A stretch of DNA of 64,000 nucleotides. Origin: Sipunculus nudus. Its lineage: Eukaryota; Annelida; Sipuncula; Golfingiida; Sipunculidae. The stretch is taken from positions 27,957,956-28,021,955 of the forward strand of contig CM049312.1 of NCBI GenBank assembly GCA_026874595.1. The letters run 5' to 3'. Made by a program: the position numbers and the translations under genes. Positions 55,434 to 63,660 of this stretch are shown piece by piece. Each line of letters starts with the position of its first letter. Position 1 is the stretch's first letter. The notes under the pieces are model-generated. The model worked only from the letters and a program-made list of their open reading frames with translations, had not been told where the DNA came from and did no database searches.

Positions 55434-55840
55434 CACAATGCTTCCTAGTGACAACCAATAGAAAGTCTCTGATTGGGGGAAAATTCTCCTGACTCATACC
55501 CTCCTGACTTGTTTACGCAAGCATATGATTTACATGGGGAAAACCGACGATGACTCACAGATTGTGTGAATTCCAAAACGTAAACCGACGTAGTACACTT
55601 CCGGGAAAATCTACCTGTTAGCGGTTATGTTACCACGACGTCGTACCCACGTTCTGGCAGGTGTGCAGTAAACAACTGACGCTTGGAAATACCCGGTCTG
55701 ACGCTTAAGTAAAAGTAAAAACCCAATGACGTAAATGTTTAAATGCTCCACTACTAAAAACACTAATCAGGCGACGTATATTCTGTGTGCGGAGGAAACA
55801 GGATTACATCCTGACAGTTCGCTTAATAAACACATACGCC

Positions 55841-56977
55841 TCAGCATTCATCTGTATCGCTTTCCTCCGACGTTTCTTTGCCGCATTTCTTAATGTAATT
55901 CAAAAGGATTTCAGCTGTTTCCTGTTGGTTTTCCATCATAGCTGACTGTATGGGTGTCCAGCCGTCGGACGACTTAACGTGTACGTCTGCGCCGCATCTC
56001 TCGATCAGGCACCGAACCATGGTACTCAAACCGGCTGCAGCTGCTATGTGCAGTGCCGTTCTGCCACTGCGGGTTTCCCGTTGGTTTACGTCCGCTCCCA
56101 ACTTGTTCACCAGGTGAACCGTCAGTTCCTCCACCCCGCAAGCTGCTGCGAGGTGCATAAATCCCAGACCTTCCTTGTTTACCGCGTCCATGTCTTGAGG
56201 TAACTTGGTGAACGGCACAAAGTATGGGATGTTCAACATCTCTTCCCCCAGGACTGCTGTCAGGCATTTTACGGTCGACAGGTCACCTCGTGCGCAGGCT
56301 ATGTGGAGGGGCGTGTTACCATCTGAGTCTCGTGCCTCTAAAACGGCACCGTGCATGACCAGTTGCCTTGCCAAGCATGCCTGTCCTTTCATGACAGCCA
56401 AATGGAGGCACGTTCGGCCTTTCTTGTTGGGAATGTTCAACACAGCATAGCATTCCTGTCCTTTCACGTAGCAGCTCGGCCCTTTCAGCCCTGCCAGTAT
56501 ACGGGAAACCACATCATACCTACCCTCTTCGATTAGCCTGTGCAGCGCAGTCCTCCCAGTTTCGTCTGTGCGACGCAACTGTTCCTGAGTGTATCTTTCC
56601 CCCGCGCCTGTGTTCTTAACATCGGGTACCACGCCTGCGTCTGCTTCTGACAGCACGCAGTCATTCATACTACACGCCATGTCTTCCATGTCAGAATCGT
56701 CATCCATCTCTTCACTGAAACCTACGTCGTCGTCATCAACCGGAACACCGGCGTAGAACGCGGCTAGTGCTGCTGCTGCGCGTGGGTTTGCGCGTGCCAT
56801 CTGGAGCGACTCATCCATAAGGCCACGGTGAATATGTCCTGGAAGTTCCTGCTGAAAACTCCATCCTACGGCTCCTAAATCATCGTCAGCGTCATCTTCT
56901 TCGTCGTCCATGTTATGTATATTGTCTAACATCCGTTGAAAGCGCGGGTTTTCCCTGTTAAACCGCTCTCGTGACAT
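55841..56977 (-). CDS. IkB-like ankyrin-repeat protein 3
   Basis: Encodes 378 residues from ATG 56977. The N-terminal 130 residues are very acidic (DDEEDDADDD; DDDDVGFSEEMDDDSD). Six ankyrin repeats follow: GRTALHRLIEEGRYDVV, GRTCLHLAVMKGQACLARQLV, GNTPLHIACARGDLSTVKCL, a degenerate FMHLAAACGVEEL, GRTALHIAAAAGLSTMV and GWTPIQSAMMENQQE. The order and the long insert between repeats 3 and 4 match the two downstream paralogues, so the three genes probably arose by tandem duplication of one captured IkB/Cactus gene. There is no DSGxxS degron. The acidic N-terminus is unique to this copy. Confidence 0.82.
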   Translation of the reverse strand: MSRERFNRENPRFQRMLDNIHNMDDEEDDADDDLGAVGWSFQQELPGHIHRGLMDESLQMARANPRAAAALAAFYAGVPVDDDDVGFSEEMDDDSDMEDMACSMNDCVLSEADAGVVPDVKNTGAGERYTQEQLRRTDETGRTALHRLIEEGRYDVVSRILAGLKGPSCYVKGQECYAVLNIPNKKGRTCLHLAVMKGQACLARQLVMHGAVLEARDSDGNTPLHIACARGDLSTVKCLTAVLGEEMLNIPYFVPFTKLPQDMDAVNKEGLGFMHLAAACGVEELTVHLVNKLGADVNQRETRSGRTALHIAAAAGLSTMVRCLIERCGADVHVKSSDGWTPIQSAMMENQQETAEILLNYIKKCGKETSEESDTDEC

Positions 56978-57184
56978 TGCTGAAACACGCCTGTATTACA
57001 GTGTGACCGTGTCGATTGCACTGTGGGTTTTATTAGTATTCGTCGGCTGACGACATGTGGCCCGTCCGTGTTTCAGTGCAAAGTCTGGTCAAGACGGGGC
57101 GTAGCTGTACACGTGCAACGCAAATACATGCGACATTGACTCCGCCCACGGCATGTGACGTCAAACGCCAGTCACCCGCTTGCT

Positions 57185-57190
57185 TATAAA
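57185..57190 (+). promoter_or_regulatory. TATA box of the myristoyl-motif gene
   Basis: TATAAA, 111 bases before ATG 57301. The divergent gap 56978-57300 holds no other gene. Confidence 0.55.
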
Positions 57191-57300
57191 GCTAGACTCA
57201 TTTCGTTCAGTGCGGTCCAGACAGGAGGAGGCGTCATAATTGACGACACGCACAACTGCTCGGTTGTCTTTATATCATTATACAGCAAAGTCGGTGTGTC

Positions 57301-57768
57301 ATGGGTGCCATGTTCAGCAGGTCTCGGCATTACGTTACCCACGAAGACCCCGAAGATGTTAATGACGTCGTTCATAACGAAACTTCCCAAGTACAGTGGT
57401 ACATCGGAGAAGGCGAACCAACGCATGAGAATACAATCCCTAGCACACTGGACCGTGCTACGTGCAGGGAGGAACGTTCTACGCTTGAACAGGCGGAGAA
57501 GTCTGACACAAGCATGACAGATGGTGGTGAAACGAGTACACGAGCACGCACACTCCGCCGTCGCGGGAGAGGACGTCGAAACCCATTGTCGGGCCACACG
57601 CCGGACCAGACCCAGAGTTCCTGGACACCACGTACAACGGGAGTGATGGTTGGGAGGTTACAAAAAATGACGCAACTGTTGCATGAGATGAGGGAAGACC
57701 TAACACAGATGGACAGGATCTTGTCCGAAATGACACCGGGAAAGGTCGAGGTCTCCAAAAAAGAGTAA
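57301..57768 (+). CDS. Small protein with N-myristoylation motif, basic patch and C-terminal helix
   Basis: Encodes 155 residues from ATG 57301. The start MGAMFSRS fits the N-myristoylation rule (Gly2, Ser6), which would tether the protein to membranes. Residues 10-75 are acidic and polar. Then comes an Arg-rich patch (RARTLRRRGRGRR) that could bind RNA, DNA or acidic lipids or act as a nuclear signal. The last 45 residues form an amphipathic helix with a leucine/methionine heptad (VGRLQKMTQLLHEMREDL). Small myristoylated tegument proteins (UL11 type) are common in herpesviruses, but no homology is evident. AATAAA at 57861 follows. Confidence 0.65.
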   Translation: MGAMFSRSRHYVTHEDPEDVNDVVHNETSQVQWYIGEGEPTHENTIPSTLDRATCREERSTLEQAEKSDTSMTDGGETSTRARTLRRRGRGRRNPLSGHTPDQTQSSWTPRTTGVMVGRLQKMTQLLHEMREDLTQMDRILSEMTPGKVEVSKKE

Positions 57769-58354
57769 CACAGGTCGGACATGCATGGTTCTCCGTTTCA
57801 TTGTACCTGACAGTGTTTTGTTAGCGAAGTACTGCGTGATGAAGCATGTAATTAAACCAAAATAAACACAACTTTGATATTATTGAGTGTATTTTTCGTA
57901 CTGATACCTGCCATACGTTTCCATACATACATACATATAACCTTCATATGCACTGAACATACACCGGGAGCTCCCCCGCCTTTTGTTCCTGTTGCGATTC
58001 ATCAGGTGCGTGATTCATGTTTGTGTGATTCATGTTTGGGTGTGTGTAAATGTGGCATGCGTAAAGAACGACAGACACCCGTTAAAGCAGGACAATATTT
58101 TTACTGCGTGCAAATCAAGCATACATACAAAACAATAAACATGGCGCTGAGATGAAGCACAGTATTTGACGTGACGGAAAGGACAGTGTCCTTAAAAACC
58201 AATGTTAAGGCGCCTTCAGTCATGTTTTAAGAAGAAATGTTCATTCGTTTAAAAATTTCTGTCGTTTAAATTTAAAATCAAATTAGACCATGCTCTTTTT
58301 TCCAACAAAACATGAAGGCCGTCGACTGGATATAAACTGTTTTTTTTTTATTAT
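57769..58354. other. Intergenic region with convergent poly(A) signals
   Basis: AATAAA at 57861-57866 serves the plus-strand gene and TTTATT at 58348-58353 (AATAAA on the minus strand) serves the zinc-finger gene. Between them is a direct repeat of GTGATTCATGTTTG near 58012 and 58025. An open frame at 57874-58155 has no suitable ATG and is not called. Confidence 0.5.
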
Positions 58355-59137
58355 CTATACGTTTTCTCCACTGGAATGCTCATTCTGGTGACGTCGTTTC
58401 CGTGACTTTGCGTTTTTACGTGTACGCGTTTTATGTTTTCTGTCGCCGTGAGTGTCTCTTGAGCGTTTTCTACGGGTGCCGTGTGTACTGGTTGATACGA
58501 CAGGGATGGGGCGCGTGCATGTGTTGCCTGAGTAATGGGCGTCATCAGGCGTAGTGTTCTCTGTCGCGTATTCACTCGAGTATCTCGACGCGTATCCTGT
58601 CAGGTATCTCGTTGCGTGCAATAGACGTAGCAGCACACGCCAGTGCGCGCAGTCCTTGAGATAACGCGGGTCTTCCGGTTTAAAACCACGCCTCTCTCCT
58701 GTCCAGGACACGAAGTACAGACACTCACCTTCTAAAAGCTGACAGGAACGTGTAAGCTGCAACCCCTTTGTTCTCACGAGCAGCGGGAGGTTGCTCATGT
58801 ACGAACATCCCAACATTCTGCATATGCTTTGCATATACGGCATCATGTAGCATATATACGTGTCCTTGTGCAGCAGGCAGGAACGTCCTGCGTGGAATCT
58901 GTCCTCGTGTTCTTTGCGATGCCAGATGTCGCCGAAATTCCTTCTGCACACAGAACAGGCGGAGATCGGGTCAGCGAACCAAGGCAGATGAGATACAACA
59001 ACATGCGAGCGGAGGCATGATACCGAAACCCCGCAGATGCAGCAAACCTCTAGCTCTGGAGCAGTACGTCCTCTTTCATTCTTCTCAAACATGCTTGTGT
59101 AGTCATCGGACAGCTCTAGTATATCATCCATTTTCAT
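58355..59137 (-). CDS. Double C2H2-type zinc-finger protein with basic C-terminus
   Basis: The open frame starts at GTG; the first ATG is 59137, with a second two codons later, giving 260 residues. Finger 1 reads CCICGVSVSCLRSHVVVSHL and is followed by PWF and finger 2, CSVCRRNFGDIWHRKEHEDRFH. The paired fingers joined by a PWF linker resemble DNA- or RNA-binding finger modules seen in uncharacterised invertebrate proteins. The last 50 residues are strongly basic (RRKRSRD, RKHKTRTRKNAKSRKRRH) and would direct the protein to the nucleus or nucleolus. TA-rich elements near 59225-59243 are the likely promoter. It is probably a transcription regulator. Confidence 0.7.
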   Translation of the reverse strand: MKMDDILELSDDYTSMFEKNERGRTAPELEVCCICGVSVSCLRSHVVVSHLPWFADPISACSVCRRNFGDIWHRKEHEDRFHAGRSCLLHKDTYICYMMPYMQSICRMLGCSYMSNLPLLVRTKGLQLTRSCQLLEGECLYFVSWTGERRGFKPEDPRYLKDCAHWRVLLRLLHATRYLTGYASRYSSEYATENTTPDDAHYSGNTCTRPIPVVSTSTHGTRRKRSRDTHGDRKHKTRTRKNAKSRKRRHQNEHSSGENV

Positions 59138-59263
59138 ATATGTATGCACGGATGAAGGCACACTGCACACGAAGTGATAACCTTGACAGTCTCACTCTGT
59201 ATTGACGTCTGAGCTCACTCCAACCACTACATATATTATATATGCACGTACGATACGCTTACG

Positions 59264-59815
59264 TCAGCATGAAGACCACGCTCGACATGTACATCCACTC
59301 CTGTACCGCGTACGGTTCTGTAGTATAGGTAAACCGATCTCACGCCTGTACAAAACGGTCACTGCATTTACAGGCCTGTGCATCCAGTAACGGGACACCT
59401 TCTCATGAAATCGTCTAGCGCGTCTTTCACCGCATGCCAGGTCTGTAAGCCAGACCGATTTTCCCAACAGCCGTTTCCATTCGACATCAGTTACACACGG
59501 CACCTGCATCCTATCGCACTGCCATCCGCAAAACACACAAGGAAAACAGGAGTAACCCAAGATTTCACCATAGATGTGAGGAGCACGAATATCACCTACC
59601 AGATGAAATAAGGAGGCACATCCGTCCAATGGTTCGATGCAGACGCATAACAGGCAATCCAGTGACTCATCTAGCGTGGTGTGTTCTCCTGGAAAATGAT
59701 GGCTTCCAGGAGAGCATGGTCGATTAGTGTCATACGTCTTCCTGTATCCGCACAAGACGCACGTGTCATAATTTTCATGTGTCGCCGCAGGGTACATGTG
59801 AACGAAAACAGCCAT
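59264..59815 (-). CDS. Cysteine-rich protein with possible zinc sites
   Basis: An ATG-started frame begins at 59944, but a strong minus-strand TATAAAA at 59870-59876 makes the ATG at 59815 (MAVFVHMYPAATHENYD) the likely start, giving 183 residues. Cys/His groups are CVLCGYRKTYD, CSPGSHHFPGEH, CLLCVC and CFPCVFCGWQC, enough for two zinc sites. There is no clear RING or C2H2 spacing and no signal peptide. It is followed on the same strand by the zinc-finger gene. The function is unknown; it could be a small regulatory or E3-like protein. Confidence 0.6.
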   Translation of the reverse strand: MAVFVHMYPAATHENYDTCVLCGYRKTYDTNRPCSPGSHHFPGEHTTLDESLDCLLCVCIEPLDGCASLFHLVGDIRAPHIYGEILGYSCFPCVFCGWQCDRMQVPCVTDVEWKRLLGKSVWLTDLACGERRARRFHEKVSRYWMHRPVNAVTVLYRREIGLPILQNRTRYRSGCTCRAWSSC

Positions 59816-59869
59816 GGTGACGGGTCGAAATGCATGCGAGTCTGAGGGGTTAGTTCTTTGTTTGTACAC

Positions 59870-59876
59870 TTTTATA
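59870..59876 (-). promoter_or_regulatory. TATA box deciding the start of the Cys-rich gene
   Basis: TATAAAA on the minus strand, 55 bases before ATG 59815 and downstream of the alternative ATG at 59944. Confidence 0.6.
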
Positions 59877-60016
59877 TCATCGTCGGCCGAATAAATTGCG
59901 CCCCATAACTGTATATCACAAAGAGAAGCAAAAGCGTGATTCATTTTCTGTGCATCAGGTTACCTCCAAAGCATGATTCGTCCTCAGCTCTGTCCAGCTG
60001 GACATCGATCTTCTAT

Positions 60017-60925
60017 TCATTCTGTGGATTTTTTTGGACCAGCAGTTCCCTGTGCAACATCCAACGGCCTCTCAGACGGTTTTTTGATCATTTCCACAGA
60101 TACCCCCGAATGCGATTCCCCTGCAGGCTTCCCAAGTTTGTCCAGTTTGTCATGATTTTCGGATACCCATTGCTGGCATTCAGAGCATGCACAAAAAAAA
60201 GACGATCCGTTGGAGAAATTTGCTAACTTAACAGGTATAGCTCCTGATGGGCCTTCCACTAATGCATCAAATTTCTCCACAATAGTCGGAGCTGGGTTGC
60301 GTGCAGTCGCACCTGTTTTAGTCGCACCTTGTTTTGCCGCACCTTGTTTTGCCGCACCTTGTTTTGCCACACCTGTTTTTGCCGCACCTTGTTTAGCCGC
60401 ACCTTGTTTTCCCTTCTGTTCCTGTTCCAACGTTTTTGAGGGCGGTAAGAACACATGAATGGTGATGTCTGATGCTCCATCTCCTACGTCCTTTTCATCA
60501 GGTTTGTCGGCCTTTTGTTCACGCGATTCAGCTGTTTGTGCAGGTTTGTCGGTCTTTTTGTCACGTGATTCAGCTGTTTGTGCAGCTGCTGCTGCTGCTG
60601 CTTTAGGGGCATCGTTACGTTCACATTCGTTTTTCTTGTCGTGTCCAGAATCACACTGGGACTGTATAGGACGTGACACTCTCTCTTTTAACTTTTCAAC
60701 CCGGTCTGTCAAATCGGAAACACGTTTGGTCAGGCTGTCGATGTCTTTCTTGAGTAATCCTTCCATTCGGTCGAGTCCGGAGTGGATCATTTGCTCGGTC
60801 TGCTTACGATTAAGCTTCTGGTGCATAATGGGACGCACAATCTGCTTGCCTCTCCTTTTGTCACGGGCTGCGATTTCCTCTTTCGTCTGAAGTGTAAACA
60901 TGTCGTTCCCCTCGGCGCGATCCAT
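60017..60925 (-). CDS. Coiled-coil protein with Ala/Gly/Lys minisatellite repeats
   Basis: The frame opens at GTG; the first ATG is 60925, giving 302 residues. Residues 40-95 form a clear coiled coil (MEGLLKKDIDSLTKRVSDLTD). Then come an Ala7 run, two copies of a 13-residue QTAESRxxKxDKP unit, and seven 5-residue units of the KQGAA/KTGVA type. The C-terminal 70 residues include a CACSECQQW cysteine cluster. The coiled coil should make the protein oligomeric; the repeat region is probably disordered. It may be a structural or nuclear regulatory protein; I do not recognise a family. A TATTTAAG element (60974-60981) is the likely TATA box, and a GTCACGTGAG near-palindrome is at 61071. Confidence 0.65.
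   Translation of the reverse strand: MDRAEGNDMFTLQTKEEIAARDKRRGKQIVRPIMHQKLNRKQTEQMIHSGLDRMEGLLKKDIDSLTKRVSDLTDRVEKLKERVSRPIQSQCDSGHDKKNECERNDAPKAAAAAAAQTAESRDKKTDKPAQTAESREQKADKPDEKDVGDGASDITIHVFLPPSKTLEQEQKGKQGAAKQGAAKTGVAKQGAAKQGAAKQGATKTGATARNPAPTIVEKFDALVEGPSGAIPVKLANFSNGSSFFCACSECQQWVSENHDKLDKLGKPAGESHSGVSVEMIKKPSERPLDVAQGTAGPKKSTE
60308..60412 (-). repeat. 15-bp coding minisatellite, seven units
   Basis: Seven consecutive 15-base units of the form CGCACCTTGTTTTGC on the plus strand encode the pentapeptide repeats of the coiled-coil protein. Such arrays change copy number easily and are likely strain-variable. Confidence 0.85.
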
Positions 60926-61160
60926 CGTGTAGAGAGACTGTAGCGTGTCTGCCACACTCCCCTCGCGCCAACGCTTAAATACCCTTCAAGGCTGAGTCAT
61001 GCACCACGAGTCATGCACCGCGGGAGTGTCAAGCGACTTGTTTACACTTGAGAACACAAGAGCCGAAGCGGTCACGTGAGCTGAACAAACAAAAAAAAGC
61101 AATTCATGTCACAGTACCGGTTAATCGTCTGCAGCACGTCAACGTTCCTGTCGAGGCAAG

Positions 61161-61700
61161 TTACAAGCGCATCAGGTCATACCCTAGTTTCTGCACCGTA
61201 TCAGTGATTGGAGAAGCCAAGTCCTGAGAGCCGGTGTAATGTAGGATGGCTTCGAGGATGATCCAATCTTCGAGGGGCCGTCGTTCCATGTGCGACATGA
61301 ACTGCGATCGCTGCTTCCTCAAAACAGGAGTCTTTTCCGTGATGATGTCTAACGTGGTTTTGCTGATGATTCCCCAGTGGAGGGCGTACTGAACCTCGTC
61401 GGGGACGTGCAGGAATACACGTTTCTCTGCCTGCACAAACGGCAGTCGCACGTCTCGGGACAATTTCCTAACGAACTTCTCATTCACCTGGTAACGCTTT
61501 CTGATCTCGTCCGCATGTGTTGGGCCGTGGGGGTACTTCTGCAGTAGCGCCCACAAGTCCGCATTCTGTCCTGTGCCGCTCGAGAGGAGGGCTTGCTCGT
61601 AACTAGGCGGAGGCTCATGTCTATAGGCCTGCCCGTAAGGAGGCAAAGCGATGTTAGGTAGCGGTAGATCTGCGCAGTTCACTGTGCTGTTTGATGCCAT
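61161..61700 (-). CDS. PPxY-motif protein, paralogue of the 62.3-kb gene by its leader
   Basis: An ATG exists at 61730, but a TATAAG element lies about 14 bases further upstream. The ATG at 61700 (MASNSTVNC) aligns with the only ATG of the 62.3-kb gene, so it is the likely start, giving 179 residues. The N-terminus is Pro-rich with a PPPSYEQAL sequence, a PPxY late-domain motif that recruits NEDD4-type ubiquitin ligases and the ESCRT route. The remainder looks folded, possibly winged-helix-like (LWALLQKYPHGPTHADEIRKRY). The leader and first codons are related to those of the gene at 62313, but the bodies differ. Confidence 0.65.
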   Translation of the reverse strand: MASNSTVNCADLPLPNIALPPYGQAYRHEPPPSYEQALLSSGTGQNADLWALLQKYPHGPTHADEIRKRYQVNEKFVRKLSRDVRLPFVQAEKRVFLHVPDEVQYALHWGIISKTTLDIITEKTPVLRKQRSQFMSHMERRPLEDWIILEAILHYTGSQDLASPITDTVQKLGYDLMRL

Positions 61701-61789
61701 TATCGACCGAGGAATGACAACCGGGACCATGTGCCTCGTAACTTATACGTTATGAGGAAAGTCGTATCACACTGTGCTGGCAGCAGCCC

Positions 61790-62050
61790 TCACAAACCAC
61801 ACACGTTCACCAAGTCATACACACGCCTGTCCTGTGTCCTTAATCCGTCACATACACCCGTAAACAAGCTCATTAATCTTTCCTTGTCTGCCACGTCACG
61901 GCCTTGGAAACGTAGCAAGCTGTTTACGTATTGCTATAACTACCGTTGTTTCATACTGCTCTGTGATCTGAATCCGTCACATTCACCCGTAAACAAGCCA
62001 ATCAATCATTTTTCCTTGTCTAACACGTCACGTCCTTGAAAACGTAGTAA
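61790..62050 (-). repeat. 129-bp-type repeats, inverted orientation, about two copies
   Basis: These match the 63.1-63.66 kb repeats on the opposite strand. The complement of the GCTACGTTTTCAAGGACG core ends at about 61916 and again at about 62047, about 130 bases apart. The first copy is less complete. They lie between two divergent genes. Confidence 0.75.
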
Positions 62051-62196
62051 ACCAGGACTGATCAGTCATGTTGATAACCGGTGACTGTGATACTTCCCGG
62101 ACACAGTAGAGACGTTTGTGTCGTGGCTGTTGTGCTCACGTCTGTTGCGTGTGCAGTATGAATTATTTTTGCCCCCCCCCCCACTTACACCACACG

Positions 62197-62203
62197 TATA
62201 AAA
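62197..62203 (+). promoter_or_regulatory. TATA box of the 62.3-kb gene
   Basis: TATAAAA, 116 bases before ATG 62313. A C10-12 tract lies just upstream (62172-62182 region). Confidence 0.6.
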
Positions 62204-62312
62204 GTTTCTCGGTGTCTCATGCAGAACCATACCAGTGCTGCTGCCCCTTCTGGCCACAGGAGTTATCAGTTAAAATACACACGTGGTCCTGGCTGCCATT
62301 CCCCAGTCTATC

Positions 62313-62870
62313 ATGGCATTGAAGAGCATCGGACAGTGCGGAGATCCCCCGTTACCAACTGCGCCTCCACCACAAACTGTGCCCTCGCCTAGTGATGAAG
62401 AGATCGTCGACCCCACCGGGCAACAAACCCAAGATGGTTGGCAATGTCTGCACTGTCAAACACTGTTTAGGAGGTGGGACTGGTTACTCGGCCGCATTCC
62501 GGCACAGTCCCGGTTCATCCGGCACGTTTGGGGGGAATGGGACTGTTACAAGGACTATTACGACAACGGCCGATTAACTATGTGCAAGGGCGTAGCCGAC
62601 TGGTGGAAAGAACAGTTTGTTCGGCACTGTTTCCCGTCTTACGCCCGGGAGATCAATCTCCGCCACTTCAGATTGGGTGTCAGGTACGACGGGCTTCCCT
62701 GTCTCGTATCCGTGAACGACACACCTGGTCAACAGTACTACATGGCATGGTTTGCGAAAAGGCGGATGAAAAAAGCGAAGGTACCACCGAAGGCTGCTTC
62801 TGTCCTGATAGACCACGACGTAACGGTGGTCGAGACGAAGGATGTTGGTACCAGTGAGGACGCTGCGTAA
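62313..62870 (+). CDS. Unknown protein with Pro-rich start and Cys/Trp-rich body
   Basis: The open frame extends upstream to a GTG, but the first ATG is 62313 (MALKSIGQC), giving 185 residues. The first 25 residues and the 30 bases before the ATG are clearly related to those of the divergent gene at 61.7 kb (PPLPTAPPP against LPLPNIALPPY). The body is different and Trp-rich: WQCLHCQTLFRRWDWL, WGEWDCYKDYYDNGRLTMC, DWWKEQFVRHC, so one or two zinc sites are possible. The end is basic then acidic. Sharing only the leader and start suggests exon- or promoter-swap duplication. It is flanked by repeats in inverted orientation. Confidence 0.65.
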   Translation: MALKSIGQCGDPPLPTAPPPQTVPSPSDEEIVDPTGQQTQDGWQCLHCQTLFRRWDWLLGRIPAQSRFIRHVWGEWDCYKDYYDNGRLTMCKGVADWWKEQFVRHCFPSYAREINLRHFRLGVRYDGLPCLVSVNDTPGQQYYMAWFAKRRMKKAKVPPKAASVLIDHDVTVVETKDVGTSEDAA

Positions 62871-63109
62871 GATGCGTGTGACGCCAAGTATGGTGAACAA
62901 GCGTTTGACAGATGTATTGTATATGACGTGAGCGTGTAAAACCGAATGTTTATAACACTTGACCAGATTGCCGAGTCATGCATATGTTTTCACGCCACAA
63001 GTTAAAACGAAACGAATGACTCATATTGTGTACAGGAATCAGTGCTGCAGCCCAGTACATGTCAGCGTGACAGGTGTAGGGCATTGCATAACTAGAGCGT
63101 ATACTTTCA
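62871..63109. other. Intergenic region before the repeats
   Basis: No gene and no AATAAA that would clearly serve the 62.3-kb gene. AT-rich. Confidence 0.4.
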
Positions 63110-63660
63110 ACGTGCTACGTTTTCAAGGACGTGGTGTGGCAGACAAGAGATGATTAATTGTCTTGTTTACGGGTGAATGTGACATATTCAGGCCTCAGAG
63201 CAGTATGAAACCAGGATAGCTTGATACATACGTAAACAAGATGCTACGTTTTCAAGGACGCAACGTGTCAGACAAGAGATGATTGATTGTCTTGTTTATG
63301 GGTGAATGTGACATATTCAGGTCACAGAGCAGTATGAAACGACGGTAGTTATAACAATATGTAAACAACTTGCTACGTTTCCAAGGCCGTGACGTGGCAG
63401 ACAAGAGATGATTGATTGTCTTGTTTACGGGTGAATGTGACATATTCAGGTCACAGAGCAGTATGAAACCAGGATAGCTTGATACATACGTAAACAACAT
63501 GCTACGTTTTCAAGGCCGTGATGTGGCAGACAAGAGATGATTCATTGTCTTGTTTACGGGTTATTGTGACTTATTCAGGTCACAGAACAGTATGAAACCA
63601 GGATAGCTTGAGACATACGTAAACAACCTGCTACGTTTCCAAGGACGAGATGTGTCAGAG
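63110..63660 (+). repeat. 129-bp tandem repeats, about 4.5 copies
   Basis: The core GCTACGTTTTCAAGG starts at 63114, 63243, 63372, 63501 and 63630, exactly 129 bases apart. Units share a central segment around ACAAGAGATGATTGATTGTC, then GTTTACGGGTGAATGTGACA. The inverted counterparts are at 61.8-62.05 kb. The unit length is divisible by three and one minus-strand frame stays open across it, probably by chance. Confidence 0.9.

Noticed and set aside
57874-58155. 93-codon plus-strand frame
   Set aside because: Begins at TTG and lies between two poly(A) signals; no domain.
61731-62039. 102-codon frame in the inverted repeats
   Set aside because: Same repeat-driven frame as at 63.3 kb; the region is a promoter/repeat interval.
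63252-63500. 82-codon frame within the 129-bp repeats
   Set aside because: Open only because the repeat unit is a multiple of three; no promoter, no domain.
63110-63660. CRISPR array
   Set aside because: Units are uniform 129-bp tandem repeats without short repeats and unique spacers, and the genome is viral.
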